A stretch of 64,000 bases of DNA from the NCBI GenBank assembly GCA_021325635.1, contig JAJPGV010000041.1, forward strand, positions 112,793-176,792, in the 5' to 3' direction. This document shows, piece after piece, positions 8,737 to 16,457 of the stretch. Each line of letters begins with the position of its first letter. The stretch's first letter is position 1. The translations under genes and the position numbers were made by a program. The notes beneath the pieces are model-generated. The model was not told the DNA's origin. It ran no database searches and saw nothing but the letters and a program-made list of their open reading frames with translations. This DNA comes from Chloroflexota bacterium (GTDB lineage Bacteria; Chloroflexota; JAJPGV01).

Positions 8737-9326
8737 CAGGCCATCTCCCGACCGATCTCAGCTGCCTTGCGCAGTGCGCGAAACTGCAGGACCTTGACGT
8801 TCGTTTCGCTGAGCTGCATGGCAGCTGCCGTTTCGCGCACCGTGTAGCGTTGCAGGAAGCGATATTGCAAGACGTCACGATACCTGGGCTGTAAGGCGTC
8901 CAGAATCCGGCCGACGCGCTCGTCCCTCGCTGTCCGGTTGAAGTCGGCGGGCGCCTCCGCGTCGACGACCTCGAGCCCCTCCGGCATGGCCATGGCCGGC
9001 AGCTTGTATTTCTCGCGCCAATGGTCGTTCACAGTCACACGAGCAATCTGAAAGAGCCAGCCCTCGAGGCTGCCGCGACCTTCGAAGCGCCCGAGGCTGT
9101 TGAACACCTTGAGGAAGATCTGTGAGGTGAGATCTTCCGCCTCCTCGCGGTTGCCCACCTGGCTGAAGACGAAGCCGTACACACGGCCTACGTGCTGCTC
9201 GTATACCGAGGCGAAGTCCCGCTCCTGAGCTGGCCGCTCGGCGGAGCCTTCGACCTCGGCGCGGATCATCCGACTGCAGGCAGAGGACGTCCACAGCCAC
9301 AAGCCGTGAGCGTCGAGATTCGCCAT
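8733..9326 (-). CDS. ECF-type RNA polymerase sigma factor
   Basis: The protein has sigma region 2 (about residues 38-105, including DLTSQIFLKVFNSLGRF and the promoter-melting region) and region 4 (about 140-195, a helix-turn-helix with TVRETAAAMQLSETNVKVL). No region 3 is present, which is typical of extracytoplasmic-function sigma factors. The start may be ATG 9326 (197 aa) or the internal ATG at 9269, which would begin directly before the conserved core; the first 19 residues look non-conserved. Its stop overlaps the ATG of the membrane Rieske protein, so the two are translationally coupled, as sigma/anti-sigma pairs usually are. No sigma-specific target promoter was identified. Confidence 0.92.
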   Translation of the reverse strand: MANLDAHGLWLWTSSACSRMIRAEVEGSAERPAQERDFASVYEQHVGRVYGFVFSQVGNREEAEDLTSQIFLKVFNSLGRFEGRGSLEGWLFQIARVTVNDHWREKYKLPAMAMPEGLEVVDAEAPADFNRTARDERVGRILDALQPRYRDVLQYRFLQRYTVRETAAAMQLSETNVKVLQFRALRKAAEIGREMAW

Positions 9327-9456
9327 TGCGCTACAGGTGTCGGATAGCCGTTACAGGGTTCCGGCATTGGCCAGTGATACGGCTGCAGGCCCGTTTTGGT
9401 TTCGCCAGCTACCGCAGCCGAGGGGTTGGTGCGCTGCGTGACGATTGCCATTCTCG

Positions 9457-10617
9457 TCAGGCGATCAGGTGCTGTTCGAGGTCCATAAGGCTGTTCAGAT
9501 TGTGGGCCGGCGCGAAGACCTCTATGTACGGTAGGGCCGTTCGCATGCCCCGGCACAGCGGCTGGTAGCCTCGGTTGGACATGAGCGGGTTGAGCCAGAT
9601 GACCCTCGCTGACCGCCGCTGGAGCTCCGACATCTGGACGTCGAGCAGCTCCGCGTCGCCGGTGTCCCAGCCGTCGCTGAGCACGATGACCACTGTTCGC
9701 TGATCGAGCAGGCTGCCCGCCCACTCGTCGTTAAAGGTCTCCAGGCTCTGCCCGATGCGCGTGCCGCCCGACCAATCCAGCACCTCTTTGGAGATGGTGT
9801 CGAGGGCATCGTAGATGTCCTGATTGCGGAAGTAGTCGGTCACCCGCGACAGCTGCGTGCTGAAGACGAACGACTCGGTCCTGGCGAAGTTGCTCTGAAG
9901 CGCGTAGATGAACTGCAGGAGGAAGCGGCTGTACACGTCCATCGAGCCGCTGACGTCGCACAACAGCACGAGCTTGGTCTTCTTGATCTTGCGCTGCTTA
10001 TGCGCCAGCTCGATCACGTCGCCGCCGTACTTGAGGTTGCGGCGCATGGTGCGCCGGCGGTCGATGACGTGGCCGTGCCGCGTCTGCTCCATGCGCCGGC
10101 TGAGGCGTGTTGCCATCTTGCGCGCCATGCGCAGCGTGATACGGATCATCTCCTCCAGCTCGTCGGCGCGGAAGGCTGAAAAGTCCTTGCCGCTCATCAG
10201 CTCGTCGGCGCTGTAGCCGGCGACTTCCTGCTCCTCAGCGGTGTCGTCGTCCTGTGGGCCCCCGGCCTCTACCTCTTCATTCACGCTGTCGCCGCCCTCG
10301 CCGGCGGCATCATCCGAGGCTGTGGACGACGCCGGCAGCGCCAGCTGATCCGCGCCTTCGTCCCACGGGTCGTCGGCGAAGAGCCGCGGCCAGAAGTCGA
10401 AGAAGACCTCATCGAAGATCGGAATGTCCTCGAGCCGCGAAGTCATCACCGTACGAAGGGCGAGATAGAACTCCCGACGGTCGGCGATGTCAACCGATCT
10501 CAACGCCCGCAGGCTGTCGATGCCTTCGCCCGGAGTGACGAGCAGCCCTCGCTGGCGCAGCCGCATGCCGAAGTCGACGACGTTGGCAAGCAGGGAGCCT
10601 TTATGCGATCCGACCAT
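9457..10617 (-). CDS. CoxE-type VWA domain protein
   Basis: The 386-aa protein is a VWA/CoxE-like protein. The first 190 residues are helical with an acidic central stretch (about 105-140). The VWA domain follows, with an intact MIDAS motif DVSGSMDVYSR around residue 220 and a later VIVLSDGWDTGD. Together with the MoxR ATPase just upstream (53 bases away) it forms the usual MoxR-VWA pair, which acts as a chaperone or metal-insertion machine (CoxD/CoxE mature CO dehydrogenase). No CO dehydrogenase genes are in this window, so the client is unknown. Confidence 0.88.
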   Translation of the reverse strand: MVGSHKGSLLANVVDFGMRLRQRGLLVTPGEGIDSLRALRSVDIADRREFYLALRTVMTSRLEDIPIFDEVFFDFWPRLFADDPWDEGADQLALPASSTASDDAAGEGGDSVNEEVEAGGPQDDDTAEEQEVAGYSADELMSGKDFSAFRADELEEMIRITLRMARKMATRLSRRMEQTRHGHVIDRRRTMRRNLKYGGDVIELAHKQRKIKKTKLVLLCDVSGSMDVYSRFLLQFIYALQSNFARTESFVFSTQLSRVTDYFRNQDIYDALDTISKEVLDWSGGTRIGQSLETFNDEWAGSLLDQRTVVIVLSDGWDTGDAELLDVQMSELQRRSARVIWLNPLMSNRGYQPLCRGMRTALPYIEVFAPAHNLNSLMDLEQHLIA

Positions 10618-10670
10618 CGTTACTCACAGCCTAGCGAATAGGTGCTTTCCTGAGCGATCTACTCGCTGGC

Positions 10671-11615
10671 CTAGACTTCGAGGGCGGTGAGCTGCTGCCG
10701 GAGGGCGGGGATGATGTCGCCGGGCGGGCGCCCGTCCCCGCTGACCGCGCTGAGCAGGACGTCCAGCCGCTTGCCCGACATCTTCTGCACGTCGCGGTTG
10801 TCCTTGAGGAAGGCGACCAGCGTGTCGCGCACGTTCTCCTCGTCGAGGTGATCGCGGTGGAGTGACACCAAGGCCATGCCCCAATCGAGCGTCTCGGCCA
10901 CGCCTGGCGTCTTGATCAGACGGACAGACCGCACACCCTGCATGAACATACAGATCTGATCGGCTAAGGCGTCGTTGACGCCTGGGACCTTGGCCTTGAC
11001 CACCCGCACTTCCTTCTCGAAGCTCGGATAGTCGATCCAGAAGAAGAGGCAGCGGCGGCGGAGCGCATCGCTGAGCTCGCGAGTGCGGTTGGAGGTAAGC
11101 ACCACGTAGGGCACGTGTGTGGCCTTGACCGTGCCGATCTCCGGGATGCTGACCTGGAAGTCGGACAGCACTTCGAGCAGAAAGGCTTCGAACTCTTCGT
11201 CTGCCCGATCGACCTCGTCGATCAACAGCACCGGCGCCTTGTCCTGGCGGGTGATGGCCTCGAGCAGCGGGCGCTTGAGCAGGAAATCTTCGCTGAAGAT
11301 CTCGTGCTCTTTCTCGGCTACGCTGCGCCGGTCGTGCTCTTCCATCTTTATACGCAGCATCTGTTTCGGGTAGTTCCATTCATACAGGGCGGTGTTGACG
11401 TCCAGCCCCTCGTAGCACTGCAGACGGATTAAATCGACGTCCAGCATGCTGGAGAGCACCTTGGCGATCTCGGTCTTGCCGACCCCGGCTTGCCCTTCGA
11501 TGAGGAGCGGTTTGCGGAGCTCCATGGCCAGGTACACCGCTGTGGCAATCTCGCTATCGGTGATGTAGCCGTTCCGCTCCATCTGTTCGAGAATGCGGCG
11601 AACTCCCTCGTTCAT
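10671..11615 (-). CDS. MoxR family AAA+ ATPase
   Basis: The 314-aa AAA+ protein has Walker A GQAGVGKTEIA near residue 40, Walker B VLLIDEVDRAD near residue 130 and a sensor region YVVLTSNRTRELSDALRRRC. This places it in the MoxR/CoxD branch. It should act with the downstream CoxE-type VWA protein to remodel or metallate a client enzyme. The start is ATG 11615; a TATACT box at 11626-11631 lies 10 bases upstream on the same strand and may be its -10 element. dnaN is divergent from it. Confidence 0.9.
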   Translation of the reverse strand: MNEGVRRILEQMERNGYITDSEIATAVYLAMELRKPLLIEGQAGVGKTEIAKVLSSMLDVDLIRLQCYEGLDVNTALYEWNYPKQMLRIKMEEHDRRSVAEKEHEIFSEDFLLKRPLLEAITRQDKAPVLLIDEVDRADEEFEAFLLEVLSDFQVSIPEIGTVKATHVPYVVLTSNRTRELSDALRRRCLFFWIDYPSFEKEVRVVKAKVPGVNDALADQICMFMQGVRSVRLIKTPGVAETLDWGMALVSLHRDHLDEENVRDTLVAFLKDNRDVQKMSGKRLDVLLSAVSGDGRPPGDIIPALRQQLTALEV

Positions 11616-11741
11616 GTGAGGCAGAAGTATAACGGTGAGCAGCCTACGGAAGGCGGCTGGCGTCTGTCGTTCCAGCCTGCTAACATGCTGTCCTGATCCG
11701 GTGATCGATCATTCAGCGCATCAGCACCAGGAGTGGCTCGC

Positions 11742-12866
11742 GTGAAAGTCATCTGCCCGCAGGACAACTTGAGCAGGGGCCTGGCCGTGGTTGCTCGGGC
11801 CGTGTCCACGCGGAGCACGATGCCGATCCTGAGCAACGTGCTGCTGGCGACTGATGGGTCCCGGCTGCGGCTGGCGGCCACCAACCTGGAGCTGAGCATC
11901 AACTGCTGGGTCGAGGCCGAGGTGATTGAGGAGGGCCGGGTCGCAGTGCCGGCCCGGCTGCTGCAGGAGTTCGTGAATTCGCTGCCCTCGGCGCCGGTGC
12001 AGATGGTGTTGAACCCTGCCAACCGCGTCGTCAAGATGCACTGTCTGCGGACCGATGGCAACATCCGGGGCGTCAGCGCGGACGAGTTCCCGGCTATCCC
12101 GACAGTAGAGGACGGGGCGGTATTCCGCCAGCCGGCGCATCTGCTGAAGGAGATGATCAACCAGGTCGCCATCGCCGCGGCCACGGACGACAGCCGGCCG
12201 ATCTTCACTGGCGTGCTGACCACGCTGGGGCCAACGCTGAGCATGGTCGCCGCCGATGGCTTTCGCCTGGGCCTGCGCAGCGCCGAGCTGGAAGGCGGGC
12301 CGGAAACCGAGACGACGCTGATTATCCCGGCCAAGTCGCTGCTCGAGCTGGCGCGCATCCTGCCCGATGGCAAGGGCCAGGACGAGATGGTAGAGATCGC
12401 GCTGTCTCCCAACAAGAACCAGGTGATCTTCCGCACGGCCAGCGTGGAGCTGGTCTCGCGGCTGATCGAGGGCCAGTTCCCGAACTACAAGCAGATCATG
12501 CCCAAGGAATGGAAGACGCAGGTCATCGTGCCGACCAGCGAGTTCCTGAACGCGGCCAAGACGGCGTCCTTCTTCGCCCGTGACAGCGCCAACATCGTTC
12601 GCCTGCACTTCGAGAGTGGTGAGATGGCCGTTCGCGCCGAATCGACCGAGCTGGGCGACAACGAATCGAAGATCGACGCCATCGTCGAGGGCGAGCAGTC
12701 GGCCGACATTGCCTTCAACGCCAAGTACCTGACGGACGCCTTGAACGTGGTCGAATCCGAGCAGATTAAGCTCGAGATCACCAGCGCCGGGGCGCCGGGC
12801 GTGATCCGGCCCGTGGATTCCACGGACTACGTGCACATCATCATGCCCATGGCGACCAGCCGCTAG
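11742..12866 (+). CDS. dnaN: DNA polymerase III sliding clamp (beta subunit)
   Basis: This is a full-length beta clamp (374 aa from GTG 11742), the ring that tethers DNA polymerase III to DNA. The three similar clamp domains are visible, with family landmarks such as ATNLELSI, the VAADGFRLGLRSAEL stretch in domain 2, and the C-terminal VHIIMPM hydrophobic cleft residues. An AGGAG site at 11729-11733 is spaced 8 bases from GTG 11742 and would be too close to GTG 11733, so the later start is preferred. dnaA is not adjacent and recF lies 6.8 kb downstream, so the common dnaA-dnaN-recF cluster is broken here. Confidence 0.96.
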   Translation: MKVICPQDNLSRGLAVVARAVSTRSTMPILSNVLLATDGSRLRLAATNLELSINCWVEAEVIEEGRVAVPARLLQEFVNSLPSAPVQMVLNPANRVVKMHCLRTDGNIRGVSADEFPAIPTVEDGAVFRQPAHLLKEMINQVAIAAATDDSRPIFTGVLTTLGPTLSMVAADGFRLGLRSAELEGGPETETTLIIPAKSLLELARILPDGKGQDEMVEIALSPNKNQVIFRTASVELVSRLIEGQFPNYKQIMPKEWKTQVIVPTSEFLNAAKTASFFARDSANIVRLHFESGEMAVRAESTELGDNESKIDAIVEGEQSADIAFNAKYLTDALNVVESEQIKLEITSAGAPGVIRPVDSTDYVHIIMPMATSR

Positions 12867-12880
12867 GAGTCATCTGCGCA

Positions 12881-12899
12881 GCGTTCTCCCGGAGAACGC
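12881..12899. terminator. Perfect 9-bp dyad after dnaN
   Basis: GCGTTCTCC, one C, then GGAGAACGC form a perfect inverted repeat 15 bases after the dnaN stop. There is no T-run and the loop would be very small, so it may be a weak hairpin terminator or a protein-binding palindrome. Confidence 0.45.
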
Positions 12900-13091
12900 C
12901 CGCTCGTCGGCGCAGTGGCGGTCCTTGCCACGCTGTGGTCGTTCACGGATTGCGTCCGGAGCCAGGAGGGCCGCGGGGCCCATCCAGCTTTTTCGGCTGG
13001 TTCGCCCTTGGTCCGGGGCGCCTTCCTTACCGTTGAAGCGTAGGCCGGTTGGTTAGTACTTCTTGGCTAATCCCAATCTCAATGTGCCGGA
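12900..13091. other. Intergenic region without a recognised gene
   Basis: This is most of the 315-base gap between dnaN and the IPT-repeat protein. It is GC-rich in its first half. Around 13050-13075 it carries a TTGGTTA / TTGGCTA direct repeat. I see no convincing ORF or RNA gene. Confidence 0.4.
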
Positions 13092-13126
13092 TGACACTAG
13101 GCATATTGGCCTAGGTCATGTAGTCT
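13092..13126 (+). promoter_or_regulatory. Inverted-repeat operator next to a TAGTCT -10 box
   Basis: TGAC, A, CTAGGC (13092-13102) and GCCTAG, GTCA (13109-13118) form a 10-bp dyad with a single bulged A around an ATATTG loop. A TAGTCT hexamer follows at 13121-13126, the same -10 type seen at other promoters in this window. The dyad would cover the -35 to -10 region, so a repressor or activator binding site for the IPT-repeat gene is plausible. Confidence 0.45.
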
Positions 13127-13181
13127 GACGGCGGCTGTTTCCATCGTGCAACGATGTAGTTGGAGCGACCGGAGGTGTGGT

Positions 13182-15764
13182 TTGGGTATAGGTCGGGACG
13201 CCGCCAGCGTGCGTAGTTGGTGGCGAATCATGCTTGGCGCGTCGCTCGTCGCGATGCTTGGCATCTCAGGTTGGGATGGCGCGAGCGCGGCCGCGCTCGT
13301 GGCCAAGCCGGCTTCTGGCAGCAGCGCGGGCAGCAGCAGTGGTGGCCAGGTCGTGGTAACAGGTCACGACTTCGACAAGCATTGCTCGCAGCCGTCGACC
13401 AACTCGCCGGCCTTTCCCGGGCAGTGCAACTACCTGGCTGTCGGCATCGCCTATGTGCGCAACGGCTCGACGTTGCCCGTTCTAGCCCTGGACTCTTCCT
13501 TCAACCGGACAACCGGCGGAACGGTGAACATGAAAGACAGCGCCGACTTCCGCCTGTCGGCCGCCATGGGCACCACGACGATCCCCACGCCTAGCGGCGG
13601 GACGGCGACAGGGCCGAGCTTCAGCATTGTGAATCCGCTCGACGTCGATCAGGCGAGCCCTGGCAGCACCTTCCTGGCGTCGGCCAGCGGCAACATGGCA
13701 GCCATCGTCAAGGACCCAACCGATGCCAATTTCGATAGCACCAACTGGCCGCTGGTGGACGCCAACCACACGCCGCTGTACAGCGCAGTGGTCATTGCCT
13801 CCAAGGGCAATGCGCCGTTCGTCTCGGGCATTTCCGCTCGTGCGGCGGATCTCGCCGATTATCTGAACAACGGTGGCGGCATCATGGTGCTGTCTACCAA
13901 CGGGCAGAACGATCCGGCCGCCGACAACATCTACTACAGCTTCCTCAAGATCCAGGGCTCGGTATCGCCGACCTCGGGGTCGTACTCATTGAGCTCGGGA
14001 GTCAATCGCAATGCCGGAGCCCCAATGGGTGTGAGCGCCGGCTCGTATGAGGTGACCGACGGTAATGACAACCCGCTGTTCCTGACCGACGGCGCGGGCT
14101 TCAATGGTGACGATAACTGCTGCGGTACCCACAACAGCTTCAGCGTGTCCAACGGCATGCACATCGTCGAGATCGACACTATCGATAAGGACGCCAATGG
14201 CGTCAACCTGCCCGAGACACTCATGGCTTCGGGTGCGCGCATCGTCAACGGCACGACCTTCGTCTCGTCGGCCAACTTGACCCTGAACCCCAGCCTGGCG
14301 CCGGCAAATCAGTCCGTCACGGTCGGCGGCTCCGGCTTCCAGCCAGCGGACGGTCCCACCAGCTACCCGCTGACGGTTTCCATTGAAGAGGTCCCCGGAT
14401 CGGGCACGTATGTGAGCCAAGGGACCTGTGCGGCTCCCGGCTCAGGAAATACGGGCGACGTGCCGGGTGGCTGCACCTTCGCCGTTCCGCCCATCCTGAC
14501 CCCTGGCGTGTACAACGTGCAGGTCGACGATGGCAACGGCGATCATGTTGGCCTCACGCAGTTATTCATTCCCGAACCACAGCCCAAGGTTGGGAAGGTG
14601 GGCACCAACGTTCGCCTTTTCGGTGCCAACTTCCCCGCGGGTAAGGGTGTGGTGCCCACCGTGACGTTCACCGCCGTGGGCTCCGGCACGGGCACTGTGA
14701 CGATCAATCAGACGTGTAAGCAGCCGGCACCAGCGAAACGCTTGACCTCCGGCTGCATCGCCTCGAGCAATGCCAAGAGCATCGTGGTGAAGGCGCCCAC
14801 GGGAGCTTCCGGGCTGCACCAGGTTTCGGTCGGAAGCGCCGATGCCCTCGTCTATGAGTACGTCTTCGACTACGGCCCGGCCATCTTGAAGGTGGCTCCG
14901 ACCGCTGGCACGGCCGGGACACTGGTGCGTATAAGCGGTGGTCATTTCGGCACGAATTCGAAGGTGCTGCCCACCGTGAGCTTCGGCAGCAGCACCGTTG
15001 GGGTGGCATGCACCAAGGGTGTCAAGACCGGCTGCATTGTGAGCCATGGTGAACGGGCTATCGCGGTACGGGCGCCATCGGGTCTCTCAGGGCTGCAGAA
15101 GATCCAGGTTTCGACACCCAACGGCGCGGCTGACGACCTTACACTGAACGGCGCACGGTTCGATTACGGATCGTCGATCACCAGCGTAAGCCCGCAGGTG
15201 GGCGCCGCTGGCACCACGGTTGTGATTCGCGGCTACAACTTCCCCAAAGCGCCGACGGTGAACTTCGGAAGCACCCCCGTCAGCGCCAAGTGCAGCGGGC
15301 CCAAGCCTACGGGCTGCATTGTCAGCTCGTCGGCGCGCTCCATCAGCGTCAAAGCGCCGCTCAACCTGTCAGGTCTGCAGAGTCTGAGCGTTGCCGGCGC
15401 CGCGGACCTAACTGCCGCTGGCTCCCGCTTCGACTATGGTCCCGCCGTCACCAGCCTGTCCACCTTGACGGGAACCGCGGGGACGAGAATCTCGATCAAG
15501 GGCGGTAACTTCGGCAAAGGCGTAAAGTCCTTCCCAACCGTCAAATTCGGGAGCGCGGCTCCGTTCAACACCAAGTGCGCCAATGCCAAGGCGGTGGGCT
15601 GCATCGTCAGCCTGAACCCGACGAACCTGGTCATTCGGGCGCCCAGCGGTCTGAGCGGTCTGCAGCCGATCACGATCGTGACGCCTACTGGCAGCCAGGC
15701 CGACGTCGTCATGATCGCGCCGCTGTCGTTCGACTTCGGCCCCACACTGCAGCGGCTGCGCTAG
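13182..15764 (+). CDS. Large secreted protein with four C-terminal IPT/TIG-like repeats
   Basis: From TTG 13182 (behind GGAGG at 13171-13175) the protein is 860 aa with a signal peptide ending near GASAA. The N-terminal 350 residues are an unrecognised extracellular domain that includes a DNCCGTHNSF motif. Then come four tandem Ig-like IPT/TIG repeats of about 90-100 residues. Each begins like VAPTAGTAGTLVRISGGHF, ends in FDYG or FDFG, and carries two Cys, the second in a GCI(V/A)S motif, probably one disulfide per repeat. This suggests an adhesion or surface-fibre role. The start is uncertain because ATG 13230 would remove the positive n-region of the signal peptide. A strong hairpin follows the gene. 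Confidence 0.8.
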   Translation: MGIGRDAASVRSWWRIMLGASLVAMLGISGWDGASAAALVAKPASGSSAGSSSGGQVVVTGHDFDKHCSQPSTNSPAFPGQCNYLAVGIAYVRNGSTLPVLALDSSFNRTTGGTVNMKDSADFRLSAAMGTTTIPTPSGGTATGPSFSIVNPLDVDQASPGSTFLASASGNMAAIVKDPTDANFDSTNWPLVDANHTPLYSAVVIASKGNAPFVSGISARAADLADYLNNGGGIMVLSTNGQNDPAADNIYYSFLKIQGSVSPTSGSYSLSSGVNRNAGAPMGVSAGSYEVTDGNDNPLFLTDGAGFNGDDNCCGTHNSFSVSNGMHIVEIDTIDKDANGVNLPETLMASGARIVNGTTFVSSANLTLNPSLAPANQSVTVGGSGFQPADGPTSYPLTVSIEEVPGSGTYVSQGTCAAPGSGNTGDVPGGCTFAVPPILTPGVYNVQVDDGNGDHVGLTQLFIPEPQPKVGKVGTNVRLFGANFPAGKGVVPTVTFTAVGSGTGTVTINQTCKQPAPAKRLTSGCIASSNAKSIVVKAPTGASGLHQVSVGSADALVYEYVFDYGPAILKVAPTAGTAGTLVRISGGHFGTNSKVLPTVSFGSSTVGVACTKGVKTGCIVSHGERAIAVRAPSGLSGLQKIQVSTPNGAADDLTLNGARFDYGSSITSVSPQVGAAGTTVVIRGYNFPKAPTVNFGSTPVSAKCSGPKPTGCIVSSSARSISVKAPLNLSGLQSLSVAGAADLTAAGSRFDYGPAVTSLSTLTGTAGTRISIKGGNFGKGVKSFPTVKFGSAAPFNTKCANAKAVGCIVSLNPTNLVIRAPSGLSGLQPITIVTPTGSQADVVMIAPLSFDFGPTLQRLR

Positions 15765-15769
15765 CGAGC

Positions 15770-15825
15770 CCGAACTGCCTATACCGCCGGACGTGTCGGC
15801 CGGCGGCCGTATAGGCAGTTCGGGT
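15770..15825. terminator. Strong hairpin terminator, 16-bp perfect outer stem
   Basis: CCCGAACTGCCTATAC at 15770-15785 is the exact reverse complement of GTATAGGCAGTTCGGG at 15810-15825. An inner CGCCGG/CCGGCG stem extends it. It lies 6 bases after the stop of the IPT-repeat protein. No long T-run follows, so the mechanism may differ from a classic intrinsic terminator, but the structure should be very stable. Confidence 0.8.
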
Positions 15826-15869
15826 CCGGGCAGGACCGCGGATCTCGTATCCCGGTAAGCTATCGAGCG

Positions 15870-16457
15870 ATGCTTCGCAGGGGTCGACTGGCGCCCGCCA
15901 GGCGCATCTCGGCGGTGCCTGGCGCGCTCCTGCTGGTGCAGCTGCTTACCGCCAGCGCCGAGGCGCACGTGCAGGTGTGGCCGGCCGAGAGCAGCGCCGG
16001 CAGCACCCAGCTCTACCACCTGAGCGTTCCCTGTGAGAAGGACGTCCCCACCGTGCGCGTCGAGGTCCAGTTTCCTGAAGGATTGACCGTGCTCCAGGTC
16101 GAGCCGATTTCCGGCTGGTCGCTGTCGATCGGAAAGGACGCGGCAGGCCATGTTTCGGGCGCGGTATGGCAAGGCGGCGCGATCCTGCCGGATCAGCTGC
16201 AGGAGTTCGGAGTTCTGGCCGCCAACCCATCGGGTGCGGCACAGCTGCGCTGGCAGGCCATCCAGACCTATGCCGACGGCAGCGAGGTGCAGTGGAACGG
16301 ACCTCCGTCCAGCCAGCAGCCGGCCGCGATCACTCGCATCAACGACACGCGACCGGACGTCGCCCTCCTCCTGGCCGGGGCGGCGCTGGTGGTCGCCCTG
16401 GGAGCCCTGGTCGTGGCCCTCGCTGGACGGATCGCCCCTTGGCGAGGCCGCTCCTGA
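15870..16457 (+). CDS. YcnI-like (DUF1775) copper-associated membrane protein
   Basis: The 195-aa protein has a signal peptide cleaved before His (SAEAHVQVWPAES). The mature N-terminal HV is the copper-ligand position of the YcnI/DUF1775 family, followed by its conserved pattern (YHLSVPCEKD, then a Trp-containing sheet and FGVLA). A C-terminal membrane helix (about 165-187) anchors it outside the cytoplasm. Its stop lies inside the start region of the CopC-CopD fusion gene, so the two are co-translated. YcnI next to CopC/CopD is a known copper acquisition arrangement. Confidence 0.87.
   Translation: MLRRGRLAPARRISAVPGALLLVQLLTASAEAHVQVWPAESSAGSTQLYHLSVPCEKDVPTVRVEVQFPEGLTVLQVEPISGWSLSIGKDAAGHVSGAVWQGGAILPDQLQEFGVLAANPSGAAQLRWQAIQTYADGSEVQWNGPPSSQQPAAITRINDTRPDVALLLAGAALVVALGALVVALAGRIAPWRGRS

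Noticed and set aside
11616..11741. Replication origin upstream of dnaN
   Set aside because: No cluster of DnaA boxes (TTATCCACA-like) or AT-rich unwinding region is visible, and dnaA is absent.
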